Assembly: GCF_037977235.1 (NCBI RefSeq)
Contig: NZ_CP150276.1
Location: 4,960,001 to 5,024,000, forward strand
DNA length: 64,000 bases
From: Paenibacillus sp. FSL K6-0276
Lineage (GTDB): Bacteria; Bacillota; Bacilli; Paenibacillales; Paenibacillaceae
Direction of reading: 5' to 3'
Part shown: positions 42,803 to 49,663 of the stretch, piece by piece
Layout of the letters: every line of letters starts with the position of its first letter
Numbering within the stretch: the first letter of the stretch is position 1
Notes under the pieces: generated by a model
Database searches by the model: none
Seen by the model: the letters and a program-made list of their open reading frames with translations, nothing else
What the model was told of the DNA's origin: nothing
Made by a program: the position numbers and the translations under genes

Positions 42803-44104
42803 CTATTTGTTTACTTTGTTGAAGTCTTTCCATGATTTATCGAGTGCTTTCAATACACCATCTTGAGTCAGTTGTTTGGAGAAGTAACTTTGCAGTGCTT
42901 TACCCACTTCATCCTTAACTGATTGCGGGATGGATGGTTCACGATAAGCTTTTCCAGCTTTCACATAGGTTGTAGCATCGTCAACCCAAGGGTAGCTCTC
43001 ATAATTGTGTACTGATGCTACAGGGTTGAATTTCAGGCTTTGGAATAATTCGCCAGAGGCTTGGTCATCCAGAACAAAGTTCATGAAATCAAGCGCAACT
43101 TCTTTATTCTTGCTTGTTGGCGAGGCAACCAGTGAGGTTGATGCACCCAGGTTGATCAGTGTGGCATCCGGGTTGTCATTGATTGGAAGCGGCGCTACGC
43201 CAAAGTCGAGATCAGGATTGGCCTTCAGAATGGTCTCAGCATACCAAGGTCCTTGTACCCACATCGCTGCTTTTCCGTTGGCAAATGCCGCTGCACCATC
43301 ATCACCACCCACTTCAAGCGCTTTGTTCGTGCCGTTGGCGTTAACCAGATCGATGATGTCGAACATGGATTTCATTTCTGTGAAAGAACCTTCGTTTTTG
43401 TTCATCCGTTCAACGAAATCTTTATTGGCAGTTTCGATTTGTGCACCTACAGCGAGCGGAAGGAACAATTGTGGAATCCATGCTTCCTTATACGCCAGCT
43501 CAAATGGTGTGATATTGTTTTGTTTTAGTGTTTCCACAACCTGCTTCATTTCAGATAATGTTGTTGGAACCTTCAGGTTCAAATCAGAGAAGATTTTTTT
43601 GTTATACAGGTAACCCCACGAGACAGTCTCCAAAGGCAGGGCCACGACTTTATTGTCGATGGTAACGGAAGGCTTGACACTTTCCAACAATTTGCCTACA
43701 AAGGGCTGGCTACTCAGGTCTTCCAGATATCCCGCTTTGTAGAAAGATGGAATTTCGTTAGTGGCGTGGATGGAGAAAATATCAGGTGCATCATTAGAAG
43801 CAAGTCTTGTTTTAAGAATTTGGGAAGCATTGTCGGAGTTAGGCATTTCCAGTTGAACTTTTACATCAATGTTCTTGTCCGCTTTCTCTTTTGCAACAAA
43901 CTTCTCGATGTATGAATCAAATTGATCTTTGAAACGCGGCATTGCGATGAACAATTTGAGCGTAACTGTTTTTTCTGAGCCTGTCTCTTTCCCGCTGGTT
44001 CCAGTGTTGGTGTTGCCATTGCCTGCGCCACTGTTGGAACCACATCCAGCCAGAAGCAGAACAGTCATCAAAGCGCTGACCGTAACTTTCCAAGTCTTCT
44101 TCAT
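42803..44104 (-). CDS. ABC transporter sugar-binding lipoprotein (CUT1)
   Basis: 433 residues. The lipobox LLAGC (Cys21) is followed by a Gly/Asn/Thr tether and a family-1 solute-binding domain (VTLKLFIAMPRFKDQFDSYI, DAPDIFSIHATNEIPSFYKA, GKAAMWVQGPWYAETIL). It delivers the sugar to the permease pair encoded immediately downstream. The start has AAGGGGG upstream. A cre-type site lies 33-47 bp upstream of the start codon, so glucose repression through CcpA is likely. The substrate is probably an alpha-glucoside, given the GH13 gene. Confidence 0.94.
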   Translation of the reverse strand: MKKTWKVTVSALMTVLLLAGCGSNSGAGNGNTNTGTSGKETGSEKTVTLKLFIAMPRFKDQFDSYIEKFVAKEKADKNIDVKVQLEMPNSDNASQILKTRLASNDAPDIFSIHATNEIPSFYKAGYLEDLSSQPFVGKLLESVKPSVTIDNKVVALPLETVSWGYLYNKKIFSDLNLKVPTTLSEMKQVVETLKQNNITPFELAYKEAWIPQLFLPLAVGAQIETANKDFVERMNKNEGSFTEMKSMFDIIDLVNANGTNKALEVGGDDGAAAFANGKAAMWVQGPWYAETILKANPDLDFGVAPLPINDNPDATLINLGASTSLVASPTSKNKEVALDFMNFVLDDQASGELFQSLKFNPVASVHNYESYPWVDDATTYVKAGKAYREPSIPQSVKDEVGKALQSYFSKQLTQDGVLKALDKSWKDFNKVNK

Positions 44105-44136
44105 TGTGTGTTACCCCCTTAAATGATGTCTCTTGT

Positions 44137-44151
44137 TGTTTACGCTTTCAT
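44137..44151 (-). promoter_or_regulatory. CcpA cre site upstream of the binding-protein gene
   Basis: ATGAAAGCGTAAACA on the minus strand matches the cre consensus WTGNAARCGNWWNCA at every position. A second, imperfect match on the plus strand (ATGAAAGCGGTTAAT, 44164-44178) lies beside it. Confidence 0.75.
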
Positions 44152-44177
44152 TGTACTTGCAAAATGAAAGCGGTTAA

Positions 44178-45281
44178 TTACACACTATTAGTCTCTTGAC
44201 TTGTATTATTTTGAACCTGACCTTCTCCTTTTCTCATTTCACCCGGCGCTACACCAAATTGCTTCTTGAATACTCTGTAAAAATAGCCCAACTCCTCATA
44301 GCCGCACAGCTCTGCTACCGACTTGATCGAGAGGTTCTCATGAAGCAGCAGGTGACGCGCCCGCTCCATGCGCAATTTGGTCATGTAATCCGTCAGATTC
44401 AGCCCAAATTCTTGCTTGAACACCTTGCTCAAATACTCCTTACTGACAAAAAACGATCTCGCCAGCGCTTCTAGCTTTATATTCTCTGTATAATGCTGAT
44501 CAACGAATCGTTTTATTTCATCCAAATTCAGTCTATTTTTATTCTTCCGCTGCTGAATAAGCTGCTTCACAGCAGAAACATACATATCCGAGACCAAAGC
44601 CGTCAATTCAGCTACGGTATTGGATTCCGTAAACTTCTGTACAACAAAGTCTTCCTCATAATCCTGAGAATTACTCTGCATCAGATCCTTGAGCAGCAAT
44701 AACAGCTCTTGTCCAATCCGGGGCAGGGCAGAATGATCCACCCCGAGTAGGATTAGCTTTTCCTTAAGTTCCTCTAAACTGCCCTCTACACTTGCAGCAT
44801 TCAAATCATTGTAATGAGCCGCCAATGACGGCTTGCATGCTTGTATCACTTGCAGCAGATCGAGCCGTAGACCTAAAGAAGCCCCCGATTTATTGTGAAG
44901 CGTCACCTCCGCCTTCTGTCTGCATTGAAACAGCACCTTATTCAACTCCTGTGAGTCCACTGGCTTTAACAGATACTCATCTGCCCTGCATCTTATGGCT
45001 TGGCGTGTATACATAAAATCATCATATCCACTGATGACGATGATTCGAATGTCCGGATGATGATCGTTCAAATATTGGAGCAGTCCAATCCCGTCCACAC
45101 CCGGCATATTCATATCCATGACAACAATGTGAACCTCACGGCTCTCAATCAGTTGGATGGCTTCTTCCCCATCCTCAGCTTCAGCCTCTAAATGAATGCC
45201 GTGCTCCTCCCAGGCTCCAAAGGTCTTAATAATTTCCCGATTCCATTTCTCATCATCCACAATAATGGCATTAATCTGCAT
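44178..45281 (-). CDS. AraC-type two-component response regulator
   Basis: 367 residues. The receiver has phosphorylation site Asp56 in IVVMDMNMPGVDG. After a short helical middle part, an AraC domain follows (LEALARSFFVSKEYLSKVFK; LSIKSVAELCGYEELGYFYR). It overlaps the kinase gene by 11 bases and precedes the binding-protein gene, so it is the probable activator of the alpha-glucoside transport genes. It is shorter than the YesN-type regulator at 21772-23376 because the middle region is smaller. Confidence 0.94.
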   Translation of the reverse strand: MQINAIIVDDEKWNREIIKTFGAWEEHGIHLEAEAEDGEEAIQLIESREVHIVVMDMNMPGVDGIGLLQYLNDHHPDIRIIVISGYDDFMYTRQAIRCRADEYLLKPVDSQELNKVLFQCRQKAEVTLHNKSGASLGLRLDLLQVIQACKPSLAAHYNDLNAASVEGSLEELKEKLILLGVDHSALPRIGQELLLLLKDLMQSNSQDYEEDFVVQKFTESNTVAELTALVSDMYVSAVKQLIQQRKNKNRLNLDEIKRFVDQHYTENIKLEALARSFFVSKEYLSKVFKQEFGLNLTDYMTKLRMERARHLLLHENLSIKSVAELCGYEELGYFYRVFKKQFGVAPGEMRKGEGQVQNNTSQETNSV

Positions 45282-47058
45282 TCAAACCACCAACCTTCAC
45301 AATAGGAATATACATACTCACCCACGCACCGCCCGCAGGATTATTATCAATAAGAATCCCGTAATCTTCGCCAAAATGCAGCTTGATCCGGGCACCCACA
45401 TTATAGAGTCCAATCGAATTCCCACTCTTCCAATAAGGGTCCAATTGTTCGGTCAACCGGGTACGAACCTCCTCTAGCCGTGCCGGAGATATCCCCATTC
45501 CATTATCCTGAACTTGAATCAACAGACCATTCTCATGAGGAATTAACTGTATCTTTAGGTTCCAGGAACCCTTTTTCCGGTCAAAGCCATGCATAAAAGC
45601 ATTCTCCACCAAGGGATGCAGAGTCAGCTTCGGTACGAGGCAATCTTCCCATACCGGTGAGATTTCCACTTCATAGTTCAGCTTTCCCGCATAACGCTGC
45701 TGCTGGATATTCATATAGTTGTTTAAGTGCTTGATTTCCATTCCAATTGTCGTCAGCTCTTCCGGGTCGCGTATGACGTAGCGGAACATTTCGCTTAGGG
45801 ACTGAATGACACTGTAGATATCACTTGGTTTCTTAGAAAATGCCATGCTCCCAATCAACTGGAGAGTATTTTGCAGAAAATGAGGATTGATCTGCGCTTG
45901 CAGCGCTTTCAACTGCGCGGTCTGCTTCTCCATGTTGATGGTGTATTCATTTCGAATATGCTCACGAATCCGGATAGACATCGTCTGGAATCTCATCTCC
46001 AGCATGCCGATTTCGTCCTGTCGATTCGAGATAGACGCATCTTCTCCCTTTAGCCAGTTCAGTACGCTCATTGATCTTGCCAGACGGATAATCGGTCCTG
46101 ACACTCTATAGGCGACAAATGCTGCAATCAAGGCCGACAATAGTGCGGAGACAACTCCGACGATCAGACCGTATTTTTGGGTCATCGTTGCACTTTGATT
46201 AATATAGCTAACAGGCAGTACCTTGATTAAGGTCAGTCCCCACGGCTCCAGATAATGATAAAAAATATATTGCTCCGGCGTACGAACGTAACCACTTCCT
46301 TGTGCGGACAGATCAACATTCTTCATGGCCGGAACTGGCCCTTCCTTAAGCTGATACATCACCTTGCCACCGGAATCGACGATGTATACGCCGGACTCCT
46401 GCTCCGAATTCAAGAGGCCGAGTGCATTGTCCATCATTTTCCACTTCACTTCAAACCTGATACTACCAATTTTTTCTTTGTTCTCAAACCGATTAATACT
46501 ACGGATAAGGCTAAAGTTAGCCGCTGAACCTGGATCGTCTTTTATAATAAAATCAGCCTTTTGATCCACGATATCGCGCCAGATGGGAACTTCCGTGGTC
46601 GGTGTTTGAATAAGGTCACGCATATCATTAATCGTGAACAGCTTGTCCTTTTCTTTTAAATAAAGCTGAATCTCCTCTAGGCTGTTATTACCGGAATAAA
46701 AAATCGACGTAATCGTGTTAACCACATTCCGCTGAAGCATGAACTTGTCCGACAGACTGCCGTCTTCTTCCCTCGTATACTCACCGAGCGTCGGACTGAT
46801 TAAGATAGTGTAGATCAGATTATTGAGCTGCGTGAAATTTTTGTCCACGGCTTCGCCAGACCAGGCGATTTTGGACAGATTAGACTGTATAACCTCCTGT
46901 TCCATCACTTTACGTGTATTTTCAGTGGCCAGCAAAGTCACCACCCCAATCGGAATAACGGATATACAAAGCATAATGATAATTAGCTTGCTGCGAATCG
47001 TTCGTTTGAACGGCGCTGACAGCATTCGATAGATATAGCCCAGCCATTTCAAAAGCAT
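45271..47058 (-). CDS. YesM-type sensor histidine kinase
   Basis: 595 residues. TM1 is about 24-45 and TM2 about 297-317, flanking an extracellular sensor domain. A HAMP-like segment (RVSGPIIRLARSMSVLNWLK) and His_kinase domain with phospho-acceptor His393 in QINPHFLQNTLQ follow, then the ATPase motifs LHPLVENAFMHGF, QVQDNGMGISPARL and SIGLYNVGARIKL. It signals to the overlapping response regulator gene. It is the first gene of the locus; its likely input is the sugar or the loaded binding protein. Confidence 0.94.
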   Translation of the reverse strand: MLLKWLGYIYRMLSAPFKRTIRSKLIIIMLCISVIPIGVVTLLATENTRKVMEQEVIQSNLSKIAWSGEAVDKNFTQLNNLIYTILISPTLGEYTREEDGSLSDKFMLQRNVVNTITSIFYSGNNSLEEIQLYLKEKDKLFTINDMRDLIQTPTTEVPIWRDIVDQKADFIIKDDPGSAANFSLIRSINRFENKEKIGSIRFEVKWKMMDNALGLLNSEQESGVYIVDSGGKVMYQLKEGPVPAMKNVDLSAQGSGYVRTPEQYIFYHYLEPWGLTLIKVLPVSYINQSATMTQKYGLIVGVVSALLSALIAAFVAYRVSGPIIRLARSMSVLNWLKGEDASISNRQDEIGMLEMRFQTMSIRIREHIRNEYTINMEKQTAQLKALQAQINPHFLQNTLQLIGSMAFSKKPSDIYSVIQSLSEMFRYVIRDPEELTTIGMEIKHLNNYMNIQQQRYAGKLNYEVEISPVWEDCLVPKLTLHPLVENAFMHGFDRKKGSWNLKIQLIPHENGLLIQVQDNGMGISPARLEEVRTRLTEQLDPYWKSGNSIGLYNVGARIKLHFGEDYGILIDNNPAGGAWVSMYIPIVKVGGLNAD

Positions 47059-47192
47059 CTCTTCCCTTCAGTCATAACTGCTATGCGTTAGTATATTTTA
47101 GAGTGCCAGCCTTCGGCTGTATAGGTCTAGGTAAACTACATCAAGGTTCCTTGAATTGTCAATCCTTCTTCATATTCAGCACATTCGTACGC

Positions 47193-48104
47193 CTAGCGCA
47201 TAAATATAAGGACTGCCACCTTTTTATGGAGTGATCCTGCTTTTCCTGGCTTGATCAAGCTCCACACAGGGCTGTTTATGATCATGTCCATGTCCATATC
47301 CATATCCATATCCTTGGCAAAAATCTTAAACCCATCATAACCATGATAAGGACCACTATAATCCCAAGAAAACATTTGCCGAAAAGGAATCCCCATCTTG
47401 TGATACACACGTATTTCTTCTTCACGCCCAACCCCATCAAATCAATATCTAGCCTCTGCGCCAGCTCTTCCAGCTCATAAGCCCCCAGTGTATGACGAGC
47501 ACGCAGGTCGCCTACCAGCAGCATGACCTTGTCCCCTTCCAAACGGGGTTTGAATTTAGAAATAATCGCCTCCATTTGAGGAGTATATTTAGCGATCACT
47601 TTCTCACAATTTTCCTGAATATGCTCATCAAACAGCGCGGCGATGGCTCGAAGACTTTCAGCGGTCTTAGTAGGCCCGAAGAAGTTGTATTCCAACCACG
47701 GAATGCCATAATCCCTCTCCATCGTAGTTACTATATAGTTCATGGAACGATGACAGTGAATCAGATTGAGCTTCACCTTATGGGCAATAGCCAGTTCGTT
47801 GATGGTACCGTCCCCGGACCACTGAGCAATGACACGCAGTCCCATTTCCTCCAGCAGTATACGCGAAGCCCAAGCATCCCCGCCGATGTTATAACCCCCA
47901 ATAATATTGATATCGTAAGGACCACACTCCGCAAGCTCTCTCTTTCCCATCAAAAAAATCAAGAATTGCATCATTAGCGATATGATGGCCTAAAGACTGA
48001 CCCCACGAAATCCTTCACAGCGAACGGGAATGATCGGAATGTCTAGCTCGGTGGATATTTTTTTGGACACAGCTTCAATATCGTCTCCGATCAACCCCAC
48101 CGGT
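47193..48104 (-). pseudogene. nifD: Decayed nifD fragment (nitrogenase MoFe protein alpha chain)
   Basis: Minus-strand reading gives long stretches of NifD in changing frames: VGLIGDDIEAVSKKI, RCEGFRGVS, GPYDINIIGGYNIGGDAWAS, LNLIHCHRSMNYI, YNFFGPTKTAESLRAIAALF, RPRLEG-like KPRLEGDKVMLLVGDLRARH, then GIPFRQMFSWDYSGPYHGYD. The 5' third is missing (homology starts abruptly at 48104). Breaks seen are a 4-base loss of CAGT near 48000, an extra T in a seven-T run at 47952-47958, an in-frame loss of roughly 45-50 codons after GAYE, and an extra GT near 47410. The FeMo-cofactor ligand Cys (in IHCHRS) is kept, but the ligand His of MHSWDYSG is Phe. It is not functional. No other nif gene is visible. 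Confidence 0.9.
47284..47313 (-). repeat. Hexanucleotide repeat inside the nifD relic
   Basis: Five 6-bp units (GATATG/GACATG on the coding strand) encode Asp-Met five times where NifD normally has DMDM. This is slippage expansion in an unselected gene. Confidence 0.85.
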
Positions 48105-48174
48105 TATCGCCAACTAAGACTTCCCTTAAAAACCCTTATTTTTCCTTATGTTTGCAGTTTCGTCATGTTAAATG

Positions 48175-48192
48175 TTATGTTATATAACATAA
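48175..48192. promoter_or_regulatory. Perfect 18-bp AT-rich palindrome, possible operator
   Basis: TTATGTTATATAACATAA is self-complementary. It lies about 70 bp from the truncated end of the nifD relic and about 140 bp before the riboswitch promoter. No regulator is known for it from this sequence. Confidence 0.4.
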
Positions 48193-48314
48193 GTATATCA
48201 TGTTTCCGTTTCCATTTTATTTATTTCATTTTTATTCTCCATAACGATGTCATGTTTGTGATCACCTTTTTGATTCGAAGAGAATAGAATCCCAGTTATT
48301 TCTTTAAACTATTA

Positions 48315-48343
48315 TTGACATTAACTTTCAACTCGTATATGAT
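48315..48343 (+). promoter_or_regulatory. Sigma-A promoter of the riboswitch/ykoY transcript
   Basis: TTGACA, 17 bp, TATGAT: a perfect -35 and a near-perfect -10 with ideal spacing. Transcription would start near 48350, about 40 bases before the riboswitch aptamer. Confidence 0.8.
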
Positions 48344-48392
48344 CTCATTAGGCAAAAGTGCAATGAATAAACTTGAAATTTAATATATCCCG

Positions 48393-48490
48393 TAAAGGGG
48401 AGTAGCTGTTAAATAAAGTCGTCAATACGAGAATATGAGGATATTCTCCGGCTTTATTGGCAATTCAACATTGTTAGCGAGACCTTTACC
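48393..48490 (+). ncRNA. yybP-ykoY manganese riboswitch aptamer
   Basis: The conserved pieces are in order: AAAGGGGAGTAGCT, then AAAGTCGTCAATACG, a hairpin GAGGATATTCTC, the pairing partner CCGGCTTTATTGG, and the 3' segment AGCGAGACCTTTACC. This is the yybP-ykoY class, known to bind Mn2+. Its 3' strand GACCTTTACC is also the 5' arm of the following terminator, so metal binding should prevent termination and turn the TerC/YkoY gene on. Confidence 0.9.
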
Positions 48491-48546
48491 AATCAGGTTA
48501 GACCTTTATTCCAAAGGCTAATCTGTTTGGTAAAGGTCTTTTTTAT
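48480..48546 (+). terminator. Riboswitch-controlled terminator
   Basis: AGACCTTTACCAA (48480-48492) pairs with TTGGTAAAGGTCT (48527-48539), with inner pairing of AGATTAGCC-type arms, and ends in six T. It shares its 5' arm with the riboswitch. Confidence 0.9.
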
Positions 48547-48619
48547 ATAAAATTGGTTAAGATGGTATGATGAATATCTTTTAGTAGATATTTGCATTAG
48601 AAAAGGGAGGACAACAGTA

Positions 48620-49441
48620 ATGGATTGGGGATTATTATTAGAGTACGGCTGGGTATTGCTCGTTCTTGTAGCACTTGAAGGACTACTAGCCGCAGATAAC
48701 GCACTGGTATTGGCAATTATGGTTAAACACCTTCCTGATGAGGAAAGAAAAAAAGCGCTATTCTACGGATTAGCCGGAGCCTTTGTGTTCCGCTTCGGTT
48801 CACTATTTGTCATCTCCTACCTGGTTGATATCTGGCAAGTACAAGCCATCGGCGCGATTTATTTATTATTTATCGCAGGGAACCATATCTTCCGAAAACT
48901 ATTGTTCAAGAAACCAGTTACGGATGAAGCAGCTGAAAGTGGTACTGACGCTGCAGTCAGCAAAAAGAAATCTAGCTTTTGGTTTACTGTCTTTAAAGTA
49001 GAAGTCGCTGACATCGCCTTCGCGGTTGATTCCATTTTGGCTGCAGTTGCCCTCGCTGTTGCGCTTCCTGCAAGTGGTCTTCCAAAAATCGGGGGACTTG
49101 ACGGCGGACAATTCCTCGTCATCTTTGCCGGTGGATTTATCGGTCTGGTCATTATGCGTTTCGCAGCTTCCTTCTTCGTTAAGCTGCTTCACACCCGTCC
49201 AGGACTTGAAATTGCAGCCTTCTTCATCGTAGGTTGGGTCGGAGTTAAGCTGGCCGTCATTACCTTGGCACACCCTTCACTTGGTGTTCTTTCCGAGGAT
49301 TTCGCGCATAGCACTTGGTGGAAACTCACCTTCTATGTTGTACTCGTACTCATCGCTGCAATTGGTTGGTTTATGAGCAGCAAGTTAGAAGAGAATGTTG
49401 GGGAAAATCCAGTTAAAGAAGTAGATAAACAGCTCAATTAA
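48620..49441 (+). CDS. TerC-family membrane protein (YkoY-like), probable Mn2+ exporter
   Basis: A 273-residue multi-spanning membrane protein with seven or eight helices. The two acidic TerC signatures are present: LEGLLAADNALVLAIMVKHL near 20-40 and KVEVADIAFAVDSILAAVAL near 126-146, likely metal-ligand positions. A charged cytoplasmic loop (KPVTDEAAESGTDAAVSKKK) lies between. TerC/YkoY/Alx/MeeF-type proteins export manganese, often to metallate secreted proteins. The upstream yybP-ykoY riboswitch independently points to manganese. RBS GGGAGG precedes the ATG. Confidence 0.93.
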   Translation: MDWGLLLEYGWVLLVLVALEGLLAADNALVLAIMVKHLPDEERKKALFYGLAGAFVFRFGSLFVISYLVDIWQVQAIGAIYLLFIAGNHIFRKLLFKKPVTDEAAESGTDAAVSKKKSSFWFTVFKVEVADIAFAVDSILAAVALAVALPASGLPKIGGLDGGQFLVIFAGGFIGLVIMRFAASFFVKLLHTRPGLEIAAFFIVGWVGVKLAVITLAHPSLGVLSEDFAHSTWWKLTFYVVLVLIAAIGWFMSSKLEENVGENPVKEVDKQLN

Positions 49442-49468
49442 TCCTTTTTGAATCACAGAAACAAATAT

Positions 49469-49515
49469 AACCCGAAAGACGCACCCTTTCAGTAAAGGTG
49501 TTCGTCTTTCGGGTT
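49469..49515 (+). terminator. Terminator after the TerC/YkoY gene
   Basis: The 13-bp stem AACCCGAAAGACG / CGTCTTTCGGGTT with inner CACC/GGTG pairing is followed by ATTTTCTTTT. Confidence 0.9.
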
Positions 49516-49523
49516 ATTTTCTT

Positions 49524-49607
49524 TTATCCCCTATTTTGCTCCCGATATTCCTGCGGTGTGCAGCCAACGGTTTTTTTGAAGAATCGGAAGAATGTAAATA
49601 ATTTCAT
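49524..49607 (-). pseudogene. C-terminal remnant of an AraC-family regulator
   Basis: On the minus strand 27 codons read MKLFTFFRFFKKTVGCTPQE and continue YREQNRG to a TAA. FFKKTVGCTPQEYR is the end of an AraC-type helix-turn-helix domain. No upstream part is present; the terminator of the next gene lies immediately beyond. It is a deletion scar. Confidence 0.75.
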
Positions 49608-49613
49608 AATAAA

Positions 49614-49650
49614 AAAGCCTGCTTCCACCATCAAATGGGGAGCAGGCTTT
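49614..49650 (-). terminator. Terminator after the PepSY/SLH-like protein gene
   Basis: AAAGCCTGCT pairs with AGCAGGCTTT; on the minus strand the tail is TTT followed by ATTATG. Confidence 0.8.
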
Positions 49651-49663
49651 GCATTAAATATTC

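Noticed and set aside
47282..47974. A 230-residue intact nitrogenase-like protein
   Set aside because: It starts inside NifD after a frameshift, ends in a shifted frame (IWIWIWTWT from the hexamer repeat), and lacks the N-terminal third; it is a relic.
48030..48287. Plus-strand 85-codon frame rich in Phe/Ile
   Set aside because: Half of it is antisense to the nifD relic and the rest is AT-rich spacer.
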